Part shown: positions 34,626 through 48,987 of the stretch, one piece after another
Position numbering within the stretch: the stretch's first letter is position 1
Layout: the number at the start of each line of letters is the position of its first letter
From: Allocoprobacillus halotolerans
GTDB taxonomy: Bacteria; Bacillota_I; Bacilli_A; Erysipelotrichales; Coprobacillaceae
Length of the DNA: 64,000 nucleotides
Reading direction: 5' to 3'
Assembly: GCF_024399475.1 (NCBI RefSeq)
Contig: NZ_CP101620.1
Coordinates: 1,159,608 to 1,223,607 of the forward strand
The notes under the pieces: model-generated
Databases searched by the model: none
What the model saw: the letters and a program-made list of their open reading frames with translations, nothing else
Told to the model about the DNA's origin: nothing
Translations under genes and position numbers: made by a program

Positions 34626-35780
34626 ATGAGAGATTTTGTGTATCAAATGCCAGTAAAAGTTTATTTTGGAGAAAATGGTGTTAAACAGCATTTGAAAAAT
34701 GAATTGAAACATTATGGAAAGAACATCATGATAGCTTATGGAAAAGGGTCAGTTAAAAAAAATGGAATTTATGATGATGTTGTCAATGTCTTAAATGAGT
34801 GTGGAAAGAATATCATTGATTTCCCTGATATTCCAGCAAATCCAACTTATGAGAAAGTTTTAGAAGGAATCAAATTATATAAAGAAAATGATGTTGATTT
34901 AATTATTGCTGTTGGTGGCGGATCGGTTGTAGATTGTTGTAAGATCATTTGTGCAGGAACTGAAGTTAATGATGATATTTGGGAACTAGAATTTGAAAAA
35001 GGTATTATTCCCGAAAAAATGGGTAATTTCGCAGTCATTTTAACATTATCAGGCGCAGGAGCTGAAATGGACTGTTTAGGTGCTGCAACATATGAAGCAA
35101 AACATGAAAAGAAAACTTTAGTAGGACCATATGCTAAATTTGTTATTGAAGATCCTCAATATATTATGAGTGTTCCGTATAAGGTATTTATGCCAGGAGT
35201 TTTTGATAGTTTAACACATTGTATGGAAACTTATTTTGGGAAAACTTTCAATGTATCAGATTTGATGAATGAAGGGTTAATGAAAGATATCATTTATAAT
35301 ATGAAAGAATTAATCAATGGTCATGACACAATAGAGGTACGTTCTAATTTAATGTGGGATGCATCATTAATTCAAACTTTCTTATTTAATGTTGGTAAAC
35401 CAGGTGATTTCCAAGCACATCAAATTGAAAATGCATTAGGTGCATACTCACATGGGACTCATGGTAAACAACTTGCAGTTATTCAACCAGCATATTATCG
35501 AGCTGTATATAAAAATGAGATAAGCAAATTTGCAAGATTTGCAAGAAATGTTATGGGTGTTAACGAAAAAGGTGATGATGAAGATATTGCATTAAAAGGA
35601 ATTGAAGCATTAGAACGTTTAATTAAAGATGCTAATCTAGCAACTACATTTACTGAAATGGGATATGAATTAACAAAAGATGTTGCAAAAGTTGTTTCAC
35701 AAATTTGTGGAGTGTCTAGCACTGGTCCAAAAGAATTAACTCGTGAAGAAATATATGAATTATTAATGAGGTGTAGATGA
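34626..35780 (+). CDS. Iron-containing alcohol dehydrogenase (butanol dehydrogenase-like)
   Basis: The 384-residue protein has the family-III ADH layout: MPVKVYFGENGV, the NAD(P)-binding DVDLIIAVGGGSVVDCCK, and metal-binding residues in VFDSLTHCMETYF and FQAHQIENALGAYSHGTHG. It would reduce an aldehyde to an alcohol, like YqhD/BdhA, and so may dispose of reducing power or detoxify aldehydes. AAGGAGG precedes the ATG. Control by the divergent TetR protein fits an aldehyde- or alcohol-inducible gene. A phosphatase-like gene follows after 29 bases. Confidence 0.9.
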   Translation: MRDFVYQMPVKVYFGENGVKQHLKNELKHYGKNIMIAYGKGSVKKNGIYDDVVNVLNECGKNIIDFPDIPANPTYEKVLEGIKLYKENDVDLIIAVGGGSVVDCCKIICAGTEVNDDIWELEFEKGIIPEKMGNFAVILTLSGAGAEMDCLGAATYEAKHEKKTLVGPYAKFVIEDPQYIMSVPYKVFMPGVFDSLTHCMETYFGKTFNVSDLMNEGLMKDIIYNMKELINGHDTIEVRSNLMWDASLIQTFLFNVGKPGDFQAHQIENALGAYSHGTHGKQLAVIQPAYYRAVYKNEISKFARFARNVMGVNEKGDDEDIALKGIEALERLIKDANLATTFTEMGYELTKDVAKVVSQICGVSSTGPKELTREEIYELLMRCR

Positions 35781-35809
35781 TTTATTAATAAAGAAAGGAT
35801 GAAAGAAAT

Positions 35810-36403
35810 ATGACTAAACATTTATATTTAATGAGACATGGAGAAACATTATTTAATGAAAGAAGAAAAATTCAAGGATGGTGTGATTCCCCATTAACAA
35901 ACAAAGGAATAAAACAAGCTGAGGTTGCAAGAGAATGTTTAAAGGATATTCAATTTGATCATTATTATAGTTCTACATCTGAAAGATGTTGTGATACTTT
36001 AGAAATAGTAACTGATTATAAGGTTGAATATAAGCGATTAAAACAGTTAAAAGAAAGAAACTTTGGTACTTTTGAGGGTGAAAGTGAAGACTTAAATCCT
36101 AAAAGAGATGGTACGTTTGATTATGATGATTTATTCCCTCATTATGGCGGAGAATACTTAGAAGATGTTGTGAAAAGAATGTCTAACACTTTAAAAGAAA
36201 TTATGGATAAAGAGGATCATAAAAATGTTCTTGTTGTTTCACATGGTGGTGCTTGTTATTCGTTTTTAAGTAGTGTTGTTGATCCAGCTATTGTTGATAT
36301 GCATGGAGGATTTACTAATTGCTGTATTCTACATTTTGAATATGAAAATGGTCAATTTAAATATATAGAAATTATAAGACCACAAGTTGAAGATAATAAC
36401 TGA
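35810..36403 (+). CDS. Histidine phosphatase (phosphoglycerate mutase-like) family protein
   Basis: The 197-residue protein begins HLYLMRHGETLFNERRKIQGW, with the catalytic RHG motif, and has SHGGACYSFL near the C-terminus with the second catalytic histidine. LKERNFGTFEGE is the usual middle motif. Such small enzymes dephosphorylate diverse metabolites. GAAAGGATG lies upstream. It is cotranscribed with the alcohol dehydrogenase, but a shared pathway is not evident. Confidence 0.87.
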   Translation: MTKHLYLMRHGETLFNERRKIQGWCDSPLTNKGIKQAEVARECLKDIQFDHYYSSTSERCCDTLEIVTDYKVEYKRLKQLKERNFGTFEGESEDLNPKRDGTFDYDDLFPHYGGEYLEDVVKRMSNTLKEIMDKEDHKNVLVVSHGGACYSFLSSVVDPAIVDMHGGFTNCCILHFEYENGQFKYIEIIRPQVEDNN

Positions 36404-36575
36404 AGAAATTATAAAAATTGAGGGAAGAAGCAGAGCGTTAGATATCATTTATACTAAATGGCATATAAAGTGGAATAGAAAATGTTGCAAATTAAAGATA
36501 TATAATGCCTCATAAACACTCGAAAAAGCTTGTGTTTTTGTATTGTTCTATACGAAATAGATTTAGATTATATAG

Positions 36576-36710
<135 letters not shown>

Positions 36711-37073
36711 TTGAACCTCATACAGTGTATAGATAACAGGCGTACAATCAAAATTTGTGCGATGTAATCAGCACTATTTAAATCACACAAGTATCATACA
36801 GATAGTAGATAAAAGTCATTGATTTTTCCGTGAAAATGCATTTTATGTCGTAGATTCCGTGAAAAAGTCGTGAAAAATAGAGCAGATTTCTAATAAAGAT
36901 TTCTGCTCTTTTTATGTAAAACAAAGAAAAATTAAGCAAATCTTTATTTCATTGCTAATAAATTTGATTCCTATCAATTAAAACTAAAGTCAGATTTTTA
37001 ATAAAAATGATTAAAAGTATAGACTTTTTCTCAAATATATGCTGATAATAATGATGAAGGGTGGAGAGATATC
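36711..37073. other. Non-coding junction region with repeat and terminator
   Basis: After the lysS stop there is no gene. From about 36775 the region shares TATCATACAGATAG and the CCGTGAAAA/TGCATTTT blocks with 32140-32340. A hairpin at 36881-36913 (GAGCAGA with TCTGCTC, then TTTTTATG) is a terminator. It may be an attachment-site region. Confidence 0.45.
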
Positions 37074-37657
37074 ATGAAAAGAATATTAATAGGATTACTA
37101 GTTTTAATGCTTGTTACTGGTTGCAGTCCAAATAGCAAGTCGTATGTTTTAGAAAAAGATAATCAGGAGACAACAGAAACAATTACTAATAAAGAAAAGA
37201 CTGATGAACAGCAAGAAACTGATGAGAATAAAGTAAATCAGGAAAAGGGAAAAACGGACACGTCAAAGTCTAATGATTCAAAAGAAGAAAATAAGAAGTT
37301 TGATGATAAGAAAACAACATCTAAATCAGATGGAAAGAGTGAAAAAAGGAAGATTCAAAAACGACGACAAGCAAAGAATCTAATAAGAATACAACAACCA
37401 ATACTCAATCAAAACCATCAAACAGTAGTACTTCATCTTCATCCAGGAGTAGTAGTCAAACCTCAAATTCAAACACTCAGAACTCATCAAGTTCACAGAA
37501 TAAACCATCTGATAATTCATCATCACAGCAAAATGAGATAAAGCCAAAACCTAGTTATCCAATGATGGTTGCTGAAATAAAGGCTTATGCAAAAAGTTAT
37601 ATACAACAAAAAGGATATATTTATGATGAAAGTGGTATTGGATATAATAAGTTCTGA
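37074..37657 (+). CDS. Lipoprotein with a low-complexity Ser/Lys-rich spacer, frameshifted and interrupted at its 3' end
   Basis: A signal peptide with lipobox VTGCS (residues about 14-18) is followed by a Lys/Glu/Thr-rich stretch. The frame slips at the A6 run at about 37345-37350. One added A converts the Arg/His-rich nonsense into EKKEDSKTTTSKESNKN and a long Ser/Asn/Gln spacer, ending with a short conserved-looking part (YPMMVAEIKAYAKSYIQQKG). An IS200-like element begins at about 37650, and readable peptide (NMDGFRYCYYDE, stop) resumes after it at about 38317. The function of the C-terminal part is unknown. Confidence 0.6.
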
Positions 37658-38316
37658 AGTATCCGAGTGAAGGATACGGAAGAACTCAATGGGCATTTCA
37701 CGCAGCTTGCTGCGTAATGCCGAACGAAGTATGATATAATAAATTGTGTAAAACAATTTATTATCGAAATCACAGAGTGATTTCGCAATCATACGAGAGT
37801 GAGGGCGATGCTAATGGGAAATAGTCAATTTATACATCTATCACATAATGCGAGTAATCTTGTTTACCACATTGTCTGTCCGGCAAAATATCGTCGCGTA
37901 GTATTTGATGATTCTGTTGAAGAATATCTGAAGCAAATTTGCCTTGGGATAGAACTGAGATATGATTATATACATTTTCTTGAAATAGGGGCAGACAAAG
38001 ATCATATGCATTTTCTTGTTCAAAGTACATCTGAGTATGCTCCTTCAAAATTGGTAAAAATCATAAAAAGTATAACTGCAAGTCAAATATTTGCTGGGTG
38101 TCCGCAGGTCAAAAAACAACTATGGGGAGGACAATTCTGGAGCGACGGATATTTTATCGCATCCGTCGGTAAAAATCAAAACGAAAAAGTAATCAGAGAA
38201 TATGTGAAAGAACAGGGCAAACAAGATACGGAATATAAGCAGTTGTATTTGAGTATATGACAGCATCGCATAAGCGAAGCGTGAAGATTCCCGGGTCAAG
38301 ACCCGGGGAATCTTCA
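37652..38316 (+). mobile_element. IS200-like (IS200/IS605 superfamily) element
   Basis: The left part has hairpins (GAAATCACAGAGTGATTTC at about 37767) and the right end a long perfect stem (GAAGATTC to GAATCTTC, 38283-38315). One Y1 transposase lies between them, and no tnpB is present. Ends are approximate, because these elements do not duplicate their target. It lies inside the 3' end of the lipoprotein gene. Confidence 0.75.
37814..38260 (+). CDS. tnpA: IS200/IS605-family Y1 transposase TnpA
   Basis: The protein is about 148 residues. It has the HUH motif in DKDHMHFLVQ, the opening SNLVYHIVCPAKYRRVVF and a C-terminal helix with the catalytic tyrosine (VIREYVKEQGKQ). It moves single-stranded DNA using hairpin ends. 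I choose the ATG at 37814 (GTGAGGG eight bases upstream); 37808 is also possible. It differs clearly from the two IS200-like copies at 56-61 kb. Confidence 0.85.
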   Translation: MGNSQFIHLSHNASNLVYHIVCPAKYRRVVFDDSVEEYLKQICLGIELRYDYIHFLEIGADKDHMHFLVQSTSEYAPSKLVKIIKSITASQIFAGCPQVKKQLWGGQFWSDGYFIASVGKNQNEKVIREYVKEQGKQDTEYKQLYLSI

Positions 38317-38591
38317 TTCAATATGGATGGTTTTAGATATTGTTATTATGATGAATGAAATTAATATGGGAAATTATATATAGAAAAAATATATTTTTAT
38401 ACAAATATGTTGGTGATTGTAGTTATATTTGTATTATCAATAATAGTGTAGAAAAGAATAAAAATATGATAATAAATAATATTTTTACAAGAAAAGAGTA
38501 ATCTTTTGATAAATATCTAAATAAACAAGCAGAAAAAAACATTGATGGAAAGGGGGTAAAAAGGAAAAGTTAAAAAAAGATAAAAAAAGAC
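38317..38591. other. Gene-free leader upstream of the rRNA operon
   Basis: After the end of the interrupted lipoprotein frame (stop at about 38360) there is only A+T-rich sequence with poly-A tracts (from about 38560) that could act as an UP element for the rRNA promoter. Confidence 0.5.
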
Positions 38592-38620
38592 TTGCAAAGG
38601 GGAGATAGAGATGGTATTAT
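38592..38620 (+). promoter_or_regulatory. rRNA operon promoter
   Basis: TTGCAA, a 17-base spacer and TATTAT lie about 120 bases before 16S, preceded by A-rich tracts. The leader then carries CATTGAAAACTGAACAG (38651-38667), repeated exactly in the 16S-23S spacer. Confidence 0.6.
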
Positions 38621-38740
38621 AGATGGGCACTCGAGAGAGGGCGACAGGGACATTGAAAACTGAACAGTAAACACGTCAATAGAAGATAAAGAAAAGAAAG
38701 AAGAGTCAAGAAGACAGGAAGTTGTCTTTAGATAGAGACA

Positions 38741-40262
<1,522 letters not shown>

Positions 40263-40470
40263 AGGGAGAAGAGAGAAGATGTGGATACTGTTTGGTTTTG
40301 AGTGTATCTGTAAAGATGCATTCAAGGCAGGAACATTGAAAACTGAACAGCAAACTTTCTACAAAGAAAGCGAAGAAACGAAAGATGAAAGAGATCAGGA
40401 AAGAAAAGAAGAAGGTCGAAATCATCTAGTTGCAAACTAAGAAAGCACGAAAGAGAACTTGAACACTTTA
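40263..40470 (+). other. 16S-23S spacer without tRNA genes
   Basis: The 208-base spacer has no tRNA. It contains CATTGAAAACTGAACAG (40334-40350), whose end pairs with CTGTTCAGTTTT after 23S (43375-43386), forming the 23S processing stem. Confidence 0.8.
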
Positions 40471-43354
<2,884 letters not shown>

Positions 43355-43408
43355 GGGAAGTGTGAAAGGAAAAGCTGTTCAGTTTTGAGCGTTCGTGCTC
43401 TAGGGGGA

Positions 43409-43516
43409 TCTGGTGGCGAAGGCATGATGGACACACCTGTAACCATGCCGAACACAGAAGTTAAGCATCATAGCGGCGAAGATAGTGGGCAACTGCGACA
43501 ATAGCACGCTGCCAGT
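43409..43516 (+). rRNA. rrf: 5S ribosomal RNA
   Basis: CTGGTGGCG at the 5' end pairs with CGCTGCCAG at the 3' end. The middle holds the conserved ACACCTGTAACCATGCCGAAC and GAAGTTAAGC. It lies 55 bases after 23S. Confidence 0.95.
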
Positions 43517-43522
43517 CCATTC

Positions 43523-43561
43523 GGGAAGGTTCAGTTCTTCTGTTTCCTTCCCTTTTTTTAT
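43523..43561 (+). terminator. rRNA operon terminator
   Basis: GGGAAGG and CCTTCCC form a stem around a short loop, followed by a T7 tract. Confidence 0.85.
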
Positions 43562-43623
43562 TCTCTTTTTATCCCTTTTGTAGTAAAATAATGTTTATCT
43601 TTTATGAAGAGGAGGGCTAAAAA

Positions 43624-44148
43624 GTGATTTTTGAAACAAATCGTTTATATTTAAGAGAATTAACACAAGATGATTATTTTGATTTAGTTCAAATTTTACA
43701 GAATCCTAATGTTATGTATGCCTATGAACATGACTTTACAAACGAAGATGTTCAAATATGGCTCAATCGTCAATTCAGTCGTTATAAAAAATATCATTTT
43801 GGTTTATGGGCAGTTATTTTAAAATCTACTAATGAAATGATTGGGCAGGCTGGACTTTCTATGCAACCTTACCATGATGATGAAATACTTGAGATTGGCT
43901 ATTTGTTTAAAGAAGAGTTTTGGCATCAAGGATACGCAAGTGAAGTTGCACAAGCATGTAAAAATTATGCTTTTTCTCAACTCAAAGCTAAAAAAGTCTT
44001 TGCTATTATTAAGTCAGATAATGTTAGTTCTATAGCTGTTGCTAAAAGAATAGGTATGAAAAAAGTGGATGAGTTTAATGTTCGCTATTACAATGATGAA
44101 AGGTTACATTATTTATATGCTGTAGAAAATCTTTGTAATTTAATATGA
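43624..44148 (+). CDS. GNAT-family N-acetyltransferase (RimJ/RimL-like)
   Basis: The 174-residue protein starts MIFETNRLYLRELTQDDYFDL and has IGYLFKEEFWHQGYASEVA, the acetyl-CoA-binding motif A region, followed by NVSSIAVAKRIGMKK. This layout is typical of RimJ/RimL-type acetyltransferases that modify small molecules or protein N-termini. It uses a GTG start at 43624 with GAGGAGG upstream. It is monocistronic, and a terminator lies at 44233. Confidence 0.85.
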   Translation: MIFETNRLYLRELTQDDYFDLVQILQNPNVMYAYEHDFTNEDVQIWLNRQFSRYKKYHFGLWAVILKSTNEMIGQAGLSMQPYHDDEILEIGYLFKEEFWHQGYASEVAQACKNYAFSQLKAKKVFAIIKSDNVSSIAVAKRIGMKKVDEFNVRYYNDERLHYLYAVENLCNLI

Positions 44149-44232
44149 TTTTCTATATTTCCAAGGAAATTCAATATTTTTTAAATACAATAAAATTAAG
44201 ATAAATTTAAAATATTTTATCAAAATATTTAC

Positions 44233-44262
44233 AAAGCACTTATTTAAGTGCTTTTCTTTTTA
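44233..44262 (+). terminator. Rho-independent terminator
   Basis: AAAGCACTTA pairs with TAAGTGCTTT, followed by TCTTTTT. It ends the GNAT gene and separates it from the ABC operon. Confidence 0.8.
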
Positions 44263-44340
44263 CAATTCTTAACATATTCATGCTTTTTTATATAAATTTA
44301 TAAATGCTATACTTTACTCGCTAAGGAGGAAGTATAAAAA

Positions 44341-45441
44341 ATGAAAAATAAGTTTTTTAAATTGGGGATGAGTGCTCTTGTAGCTGCAACATTTTTAACA
44401 GGATGTTCAGAAGAAAGTGCTCAAACAAAAGTTGATTTAAATGCAATGACAATTGAGGAAATTACAGAAAAAGCCAAAGAAGATGGTGAAATTAATTCAG
44501 TGGGGATGCCTGATACTTGGGCAAACTGGGTTGAAACATGGGATGAAATCAATGAAAAATATGGAATTAAACATACAGATACTGACATGTCAAGTGCTGA
44601 AGAAATTACGATTTTTGCAAATGAAGCAAATGATGCTACAAAAGATATTGGGGATGTCGGTCAATCATTTGGCCCAGTTGCTGAAAAGCAAGGTGTCACA
44701 TTACCTTATAAAACATCTTATTGGGATTCCATTCCTGATTGGGCAAAAGATGATAATGGAGATTGGATTATAGGTTATTATGGAACAATTACATTTATCA
44801 CAAATACAGATCTTGTAGACAAAGCACCAACAAGTTGGCAAGATGTTTTAGATGGTGATTATACATTAACAGTGGGAGATGTTTCTGTTGCGACTCAAGC
44901 ACAAAGTGCTTTATTAAGTGCATCTATTGCTTTTGGTGGTAATGAAAGTAACATCCAACCAGGATTGGATTTCTTTAAAAAATTAGCTGAAGACGATCGT
45001 TTAGACATGGGTGATACAAGTGTAGCTCGTTTAGAAAAAGGTGAAATCGAAGTTGCTGTATTATGGGATTATAACTCACTAGGGTATCGTTCACAAATTC
45101 AACAAAATAATGCAAATGCCCATTTTGAAGTATCTGTCCCAACAGATGGCGCAATTCAAAGTGGTTATTGTACAATTATTAATGCCTATACAAAAAGACC
45201 ATATGCTGCAGCACTTGCAAGAGAATACATCTTATCTGATGAAGGACAAATCAATTTAGCCAAGGGATATGCACGTCCAGTACGAGATGATGTAGAGTTA
45301 CCAGAAGATGTTAAAGCGATGCTTTTACCAGATGAACAATATACGAATGCACGATTTGTTGAAGATCAAGAAGCTTGGGATCAAACAGTTTCTGAGTTAT
45401 CAACAACTTGGCAGGAAGAAGTTGTCGCTTATGCACAATAA
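44341..45441 (+). CDS. ABC transporter substrate-binding lipoprotein
   Basis: The 366-residue protein has a lipoprotein signal (lipobox LTGCS at about residues 18-22) and a type-II periplasmic-binding fold: GEINSVGMPDTWANW, YYGTITFITNTDLVDKAP, SWQDVLDGDYTLTVGD. It belongs to the iron/polyamine/2-aminoethylphosphonate-type family. AAGGAGG precedes the ATG. It is the first gene of an operon with an alkaline-phosphatase-superfamily enzyme, two permeases and an ATPase. The enzyme hints at a phosphonate or phosphate-ester substrate, which is inference. Confidence 0.83.
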   Translation: MKNKFFKLGMSALVAATFLTGCSEESAQTKVDLNAMTIEEITEKAKEDGEINSVGMPDTWANWVETWDEINEKYGIKHTDTDMSSAEEITIFANEANDATKDIGDVGQSFGPVAEKQGVTLPYKTSYWDSIPDWAKDDNGDWIIGYYGTITFITNTDLVDKAPTSWQDVLDGDYTLTVGDVSVATQAQSALLSASIAFGGNESNIQPGLDFFKKLAEDDRLDMGDTSVARLEKGEIEVAVLWDYNSLGYRSQIQQNNANAHFEVSVPTDGAIQSGYCTIINAYTKRPYAAALAREYILSDEGQINLAKGYARPVRDDVELPEDVKAMLLPDEQYTNARFVEDQEAWDQTVSELSTTWQEEVVAYAQ

Positions 45442-46268
45442 AAAAGTAATCTTCGTTTTATTGGACGGTTTACAAAGTCATTATGCCAAAGAACATTTAG
45501 GTTATTTAGAACATTTATGTGAATATAAAAAAGCAGCAAAATATGAAGTACTAGGTGAATTACCTAGTGCTTCACGTCCAATGTATGAAACAATTTTTAC
45601 GGGTGTACCAGTCTATGAACATGGTATTAGTAATAATGGCGTTTGTCGCTTATCAAATCAGGAACATCTTTTCCATTTATTAAAACAAAACAATAAAAAA
45701 GTTTAGCTCTTGCTTACTATTGGATAAGTGAATTATATTTATCGGCACCTTTTTGTAAAGAAAGAGATATTTATCATCATGATATGGCTTCAAATATCAA
45801 TCAAGGATTTTTCTATTATGAAGATACATATCCTGATAATCATCTCTATGATTTATCATCTTGTTTGATGAATAAAGAAGATTATGATTTTGTATTTATT
45901 CACCCAATGAATATAGATGATGCGGGACATAAATATGGTGCTGGATCAAAAGAATATGCACATGCAGTTATTCAAAATGATAAGTTATTATCAACATATA
46001 TCCCACAATGGATTGAAGCAGGGTATAGTGTTGTCGTAGGGGCAGATCATGGTATGAGTGAAAATGGTTATCATGGTGGTGAAAGTTTAGAACAACGACA
46101 AACTGCTTTATATATTGTTGATTCATGTGTTGTTGGAGGTTATCATTCAAAACAACTGACAACATTGGAATTTGCCCCTTGCTATGTTATTTATTAGGGA
46201 TTCAACCAACACAAAAAATGAAATCTTTGGAGGTGACATTCAATAATGAAAGCAAAGAAAAATTATAA
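45431..46268 (+). CDS. Alkaline-phosphatase-superfamily phosphodiesterase/phosphonate hydrolase-like protein, frameshifted twice
   Basis: The protein starts MHNKKVIFVLLDGLQSHYAK, a metal-binding DG motif. SASRPMYETIFTGVPVYEHG carries the likely nucleophile threonine or serine region, followed by PMNIDDAGHKYG, VVVGADHGMSE and GYHGG, the remaining metal ligands. Three segments must be joined: one A added to the A6 run near 45698, and one C to the C4 run near 46175 (restoring FAPLLCYLLGIQPTQKM). The joined protein is about 279 residues and is probably cytoplasmic, as no signal is seen. It would release phosphate from the imported compound. Both ends overlap neighbouring genes. Confidence 0.72.
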
Positions 46269-47094
46269 ATTCTATCTACTAGCATTAATACCATTTTTCA
46301 CGATTGTTATATTATTTGAAATCTTACCTCTTATAAATATTGTAATTGAAAGTTTTTCAAAACAAGGTGGTGGTGGTTTCACTTTAGAACATTTTACTCG
46401 TATTTTTACAACACGTTTATATCAACAATCCATCTATAACAGTTTATGGATTTCACTTTTTTCAGCAGTTGCTGGTATTTTAATTGCCTTCATTGGGGCA
46501 AAAGCAGCTTATAATGCTAGTTCCAAAATACGTAGTGCATTTACATCAGTATTAAACATTACAAGTAACTTTGCTGGGGTACCACTTGCCTTTGCCTTTA
46601 TGATTCTATTAGGTAATGTTGGAATCTTAACATTAATTGGAAGGAACTATGGCATAGACTTTTTAGCAAGCTATGACCTCTATACAATTAATGGTTTACT
46701 CTTAACTTATGTTTATTTCCAGATACCATTAGGAACATTACTGATGTTACCAATCTTTGCAGGATTAAGAAAAGAATGGAAAGAAGCGGTTGGATTACTA
46801 GGTGGGAATAGTTTTCATTATTGGTTTAAGGTCGCTATTCCATCATTGTTACCGAGCATATTAGGAACATTCTCAGTATTGTTTGCTAATGCATTAGCTG
46901 CTTATGGAACAGCATATGCCTTGTTAAGCAACAATATTTCTATCTTGCCAATACGTATCTCACAACAATTTGTGGGAGAAGTTGTCCAAAATCAAGAATT
47001 TGGTTGTGCCCTTTCATTAGTTATGATGGCATTGATGGTTATTTCTATTTTAATTACAAATAAATTACAGAAAAAATCGGGAGGGGCCCAATGA
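46246..47094 (+). CDS. ABC transporter permease (first)
   Basis: This 282-residue membrane protein has about six helices and the EAA-type loop EWKEAVGLLGGNSFHYWFKVAIP that docks on the ATPase. GGAGGTG lies ten bases upstream of the ATG. It pairs with the next permease, whose start overlaps its stop by four bases. The family matches polyamine/iron/AEP permeases. Confidence 0.86.
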   Translation: MKAKKNYKFYLLALIPFFTIVILFEILPLINIVIESFSKQGGGGFTLEHFTRIFTTRLYQQSIYNSLWISLFSAVAGILIAFIGAKAAYNASSKIRSAFTSVLNITSNFAGVPLAFAFMILLGNVGILTLIGRNYGIDFLASYDLYTINGLLLTYVYFQIPLGTLLMLPIFAGLRKEWKEAVGLLGGNSFHYWFKVAIPSLLPSILGTFSVLFANALAAYGTAYALLSNNISILPIRISQQFVGEVVQNQEFGCALSLVMMALMVISILITNKLQKKSGGAQ

Positions 47095-47891
47095 AACTAA
47101 AAACACATTTATGGGATGGTTTAATTCTCTTTATTATTGCAGCATTTTTAGTTGTCCCACTTGCATTAACCTTCCTATATTCCATCTTTACAGCATGGAC
47201 GGATATATTACCAACTGGTTTTACATTAAGTTTTTATACACGTATCTTTACCGATGGATCATTTATCAATTCATTATTAAGATCATTAATTATCTCTTTT
47301 GTACCAGTTTGTATTTGCAGTTTTTCCATATTACTTGTGTTATATGTCATGACACTGTATATGCCAAAACTTGAAAAATACATCGAAATCCTTTGTAATA
47401 TTCCTTATGCTATACAAGGTGTTATTCTAGCAGTTGGAATTATTTCACTCTATTCAGGAAAGCCAGGATTTTTATCCAATCGTCTTTTCCTGCTTGTAGG
47501 AGCTTATTGTATTATCATCTTGCCATATACATTTCGTGGTTTAAAAAACACTATTAGTGCATTAAATGTCAAATGTGTAGTAGAAGCAGCTCAAGTTTTG
47601 GGATGTTCACAACTTCATGCTTTCTTTACTATAATTATTCCACAAATGAAAAATGGGATTATCTCAACCATGATGTTAGCATTCACAATGTTATTTGCCG
47701 ACTTCGTTGTTGTTAATATGATTGCAGGAAGTGCCTTTAGAACAGCAGGAATTTACTTATATCAAACAATGTCAAAATCAGGACAATTATCAAGTGCAAT
47801 AATCGTTATATTATTTATCACAACATTCGTTATTTCAACATTTACATTAATGATTCAAAACAAAGCAATCGCAAAGAGGAGGAAAGATTAA
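47091..47891 (+). CDS. ABC transporter permease (second)
   Basis: This 266-residue protein has about six membrane helices and the EAA loop VVEAAQVLGCSQLHAFFTIIIP. It overlaps the first permease by four bases and shares its last base with the start of the ATPase gene. It forms the channel with the first permease. Confidence 0.86.
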   Translation: MKLKTHLWDGLILFIIAAFLVVPLALTFLYSIFTAWTDILPTGFTLSFYTRIFTDGSFINSLLRSLIISFVPVCICSFSILLVLYVMTLYMPKLEKYIEILCNIPYAIQGVILAVGIISLYSGKPGFLSNRLFLLVGAYCIIILPYTFRGLKNTISALNVKCVVEAAQVLGCSQLHAFFTIIIPQMKNGIISTMMLAFTMLFADFVVVNMIAGSAFRTAGIYLYQTMSKSGQLSSAIIVILFITTFVISTFTLMIQNKAIAKRRKD

Positions 47892-48909
47892 TGGCTTATA
47901 TAGAATTTAAAGATATATGTAAAAGCTATGATGGAAAAAATCAAATCTTAAAAAATATACATTTAGATATTGAAGAAGGAGAACTTGTCACATTATTAGG
48001 ACCAAGTGGTTGTGGAAAATCAACATTATTACGTTCACTTGCTGGATTAGAACAAATTGATTCAGGAAGAATTATCTTAGATGGTCAAGATATTACAGAT
48101 GTTCCTGTTCAAAAACGTGGAATTGGTATGGTCTTTCAACAATATTCATTATTTCAAAATATGAATGTTGAAGATAATATTGCTTTTGGATTAAAGATAG
48201 CGAAAATGGATAAAAATCAGATTGCTCAAAAAGTACAACGTGCTATTAAAATGGTTGATTTAGTAGGCAAAGAAAAAGTTATCCAAGTGAGTTGTCTGGT
48301 GGACAACAACAGCGTGTTGCGATAGCTAGAGCCATTGTTATGGAACCAAAAGTCTTATTATTAGATGAACCATTAAGTGCTATTGATGCAAAACTTAGAC
48401 GTGAACTCCAAGAAAAAATCAAACGTGTTCAAAAAGAATTAAAAATTACAACAATCTTCGTTACCCATGATCAAGATGAAGCGATGATTATGTCAGATAA
48501 AATTCATTTAATGAAAAATGGTATTATTGAACAAAGTGGAAATCCAGTACAATTATACACACACCCTGTATCAAAATTTGCTGCTGAATTTATAGGTCAT
48601 TATAATATCTTAGATAATCAACAATTACAAACACTTTTACCTCAACATCGTTTTGATAATCATTATTATGCGATTAGACCAGAAACAATATTATTACAAA
48701 GTGAACCTATTCAAGATAGTCAAATGTATGTTTTTGAAGCTGTTGTGAATCATTATATATCAAGAGGAAACGTATTACGATATACATTAAGTTGTCAGGA
48801 TGTTGTTTTAAAATCAGAAGCTTTATTTAGAAGTTTTACGTTGTTTGATGAAGGACAAAAAGTCTATGTTGGTATTGAACCACATAATATATTAGAAATT
48901 AGGGATTAA
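47891..48909 (+). CDS. ABC transporter ATP-binding protein, frameshifted
   Basis: It has Walker [20 protein letters not shown]-loop VFQQYSLFQ, signature [14 protein letters not shown], Walker [16 protein letters not shown], a switch VTHDQDEA and a short C-terminal TOBE-like part ([12 protein letters not shown]). The first frame stops at 48325 and the second covers the signature onwards. One A added to the A5 run at about 48273-48277 gives ...[15 protein letters not shown]..., a canonical junction, for about 339 residues. Sequencing error is likely. A terminator overlaps the stop. Confidence 0.82.
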
Positions 48910-48936
48910 AAAGACTGTTGAGCAGACAGTCTTTTT
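48908..48936 (+). terminator. Terminator of the ABC operon
   Basis: AAAAAGACTGT and ACAGTCTTTTT form a long stem around TGAGCAG, overlapping the ATPase stop codon. Confidence 0.85.
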
Positions 48937-48987
48937 GGATAGAAAAAATAAAAAGAAAAAGATATAATGAAAAAGGGGATGATAAAA

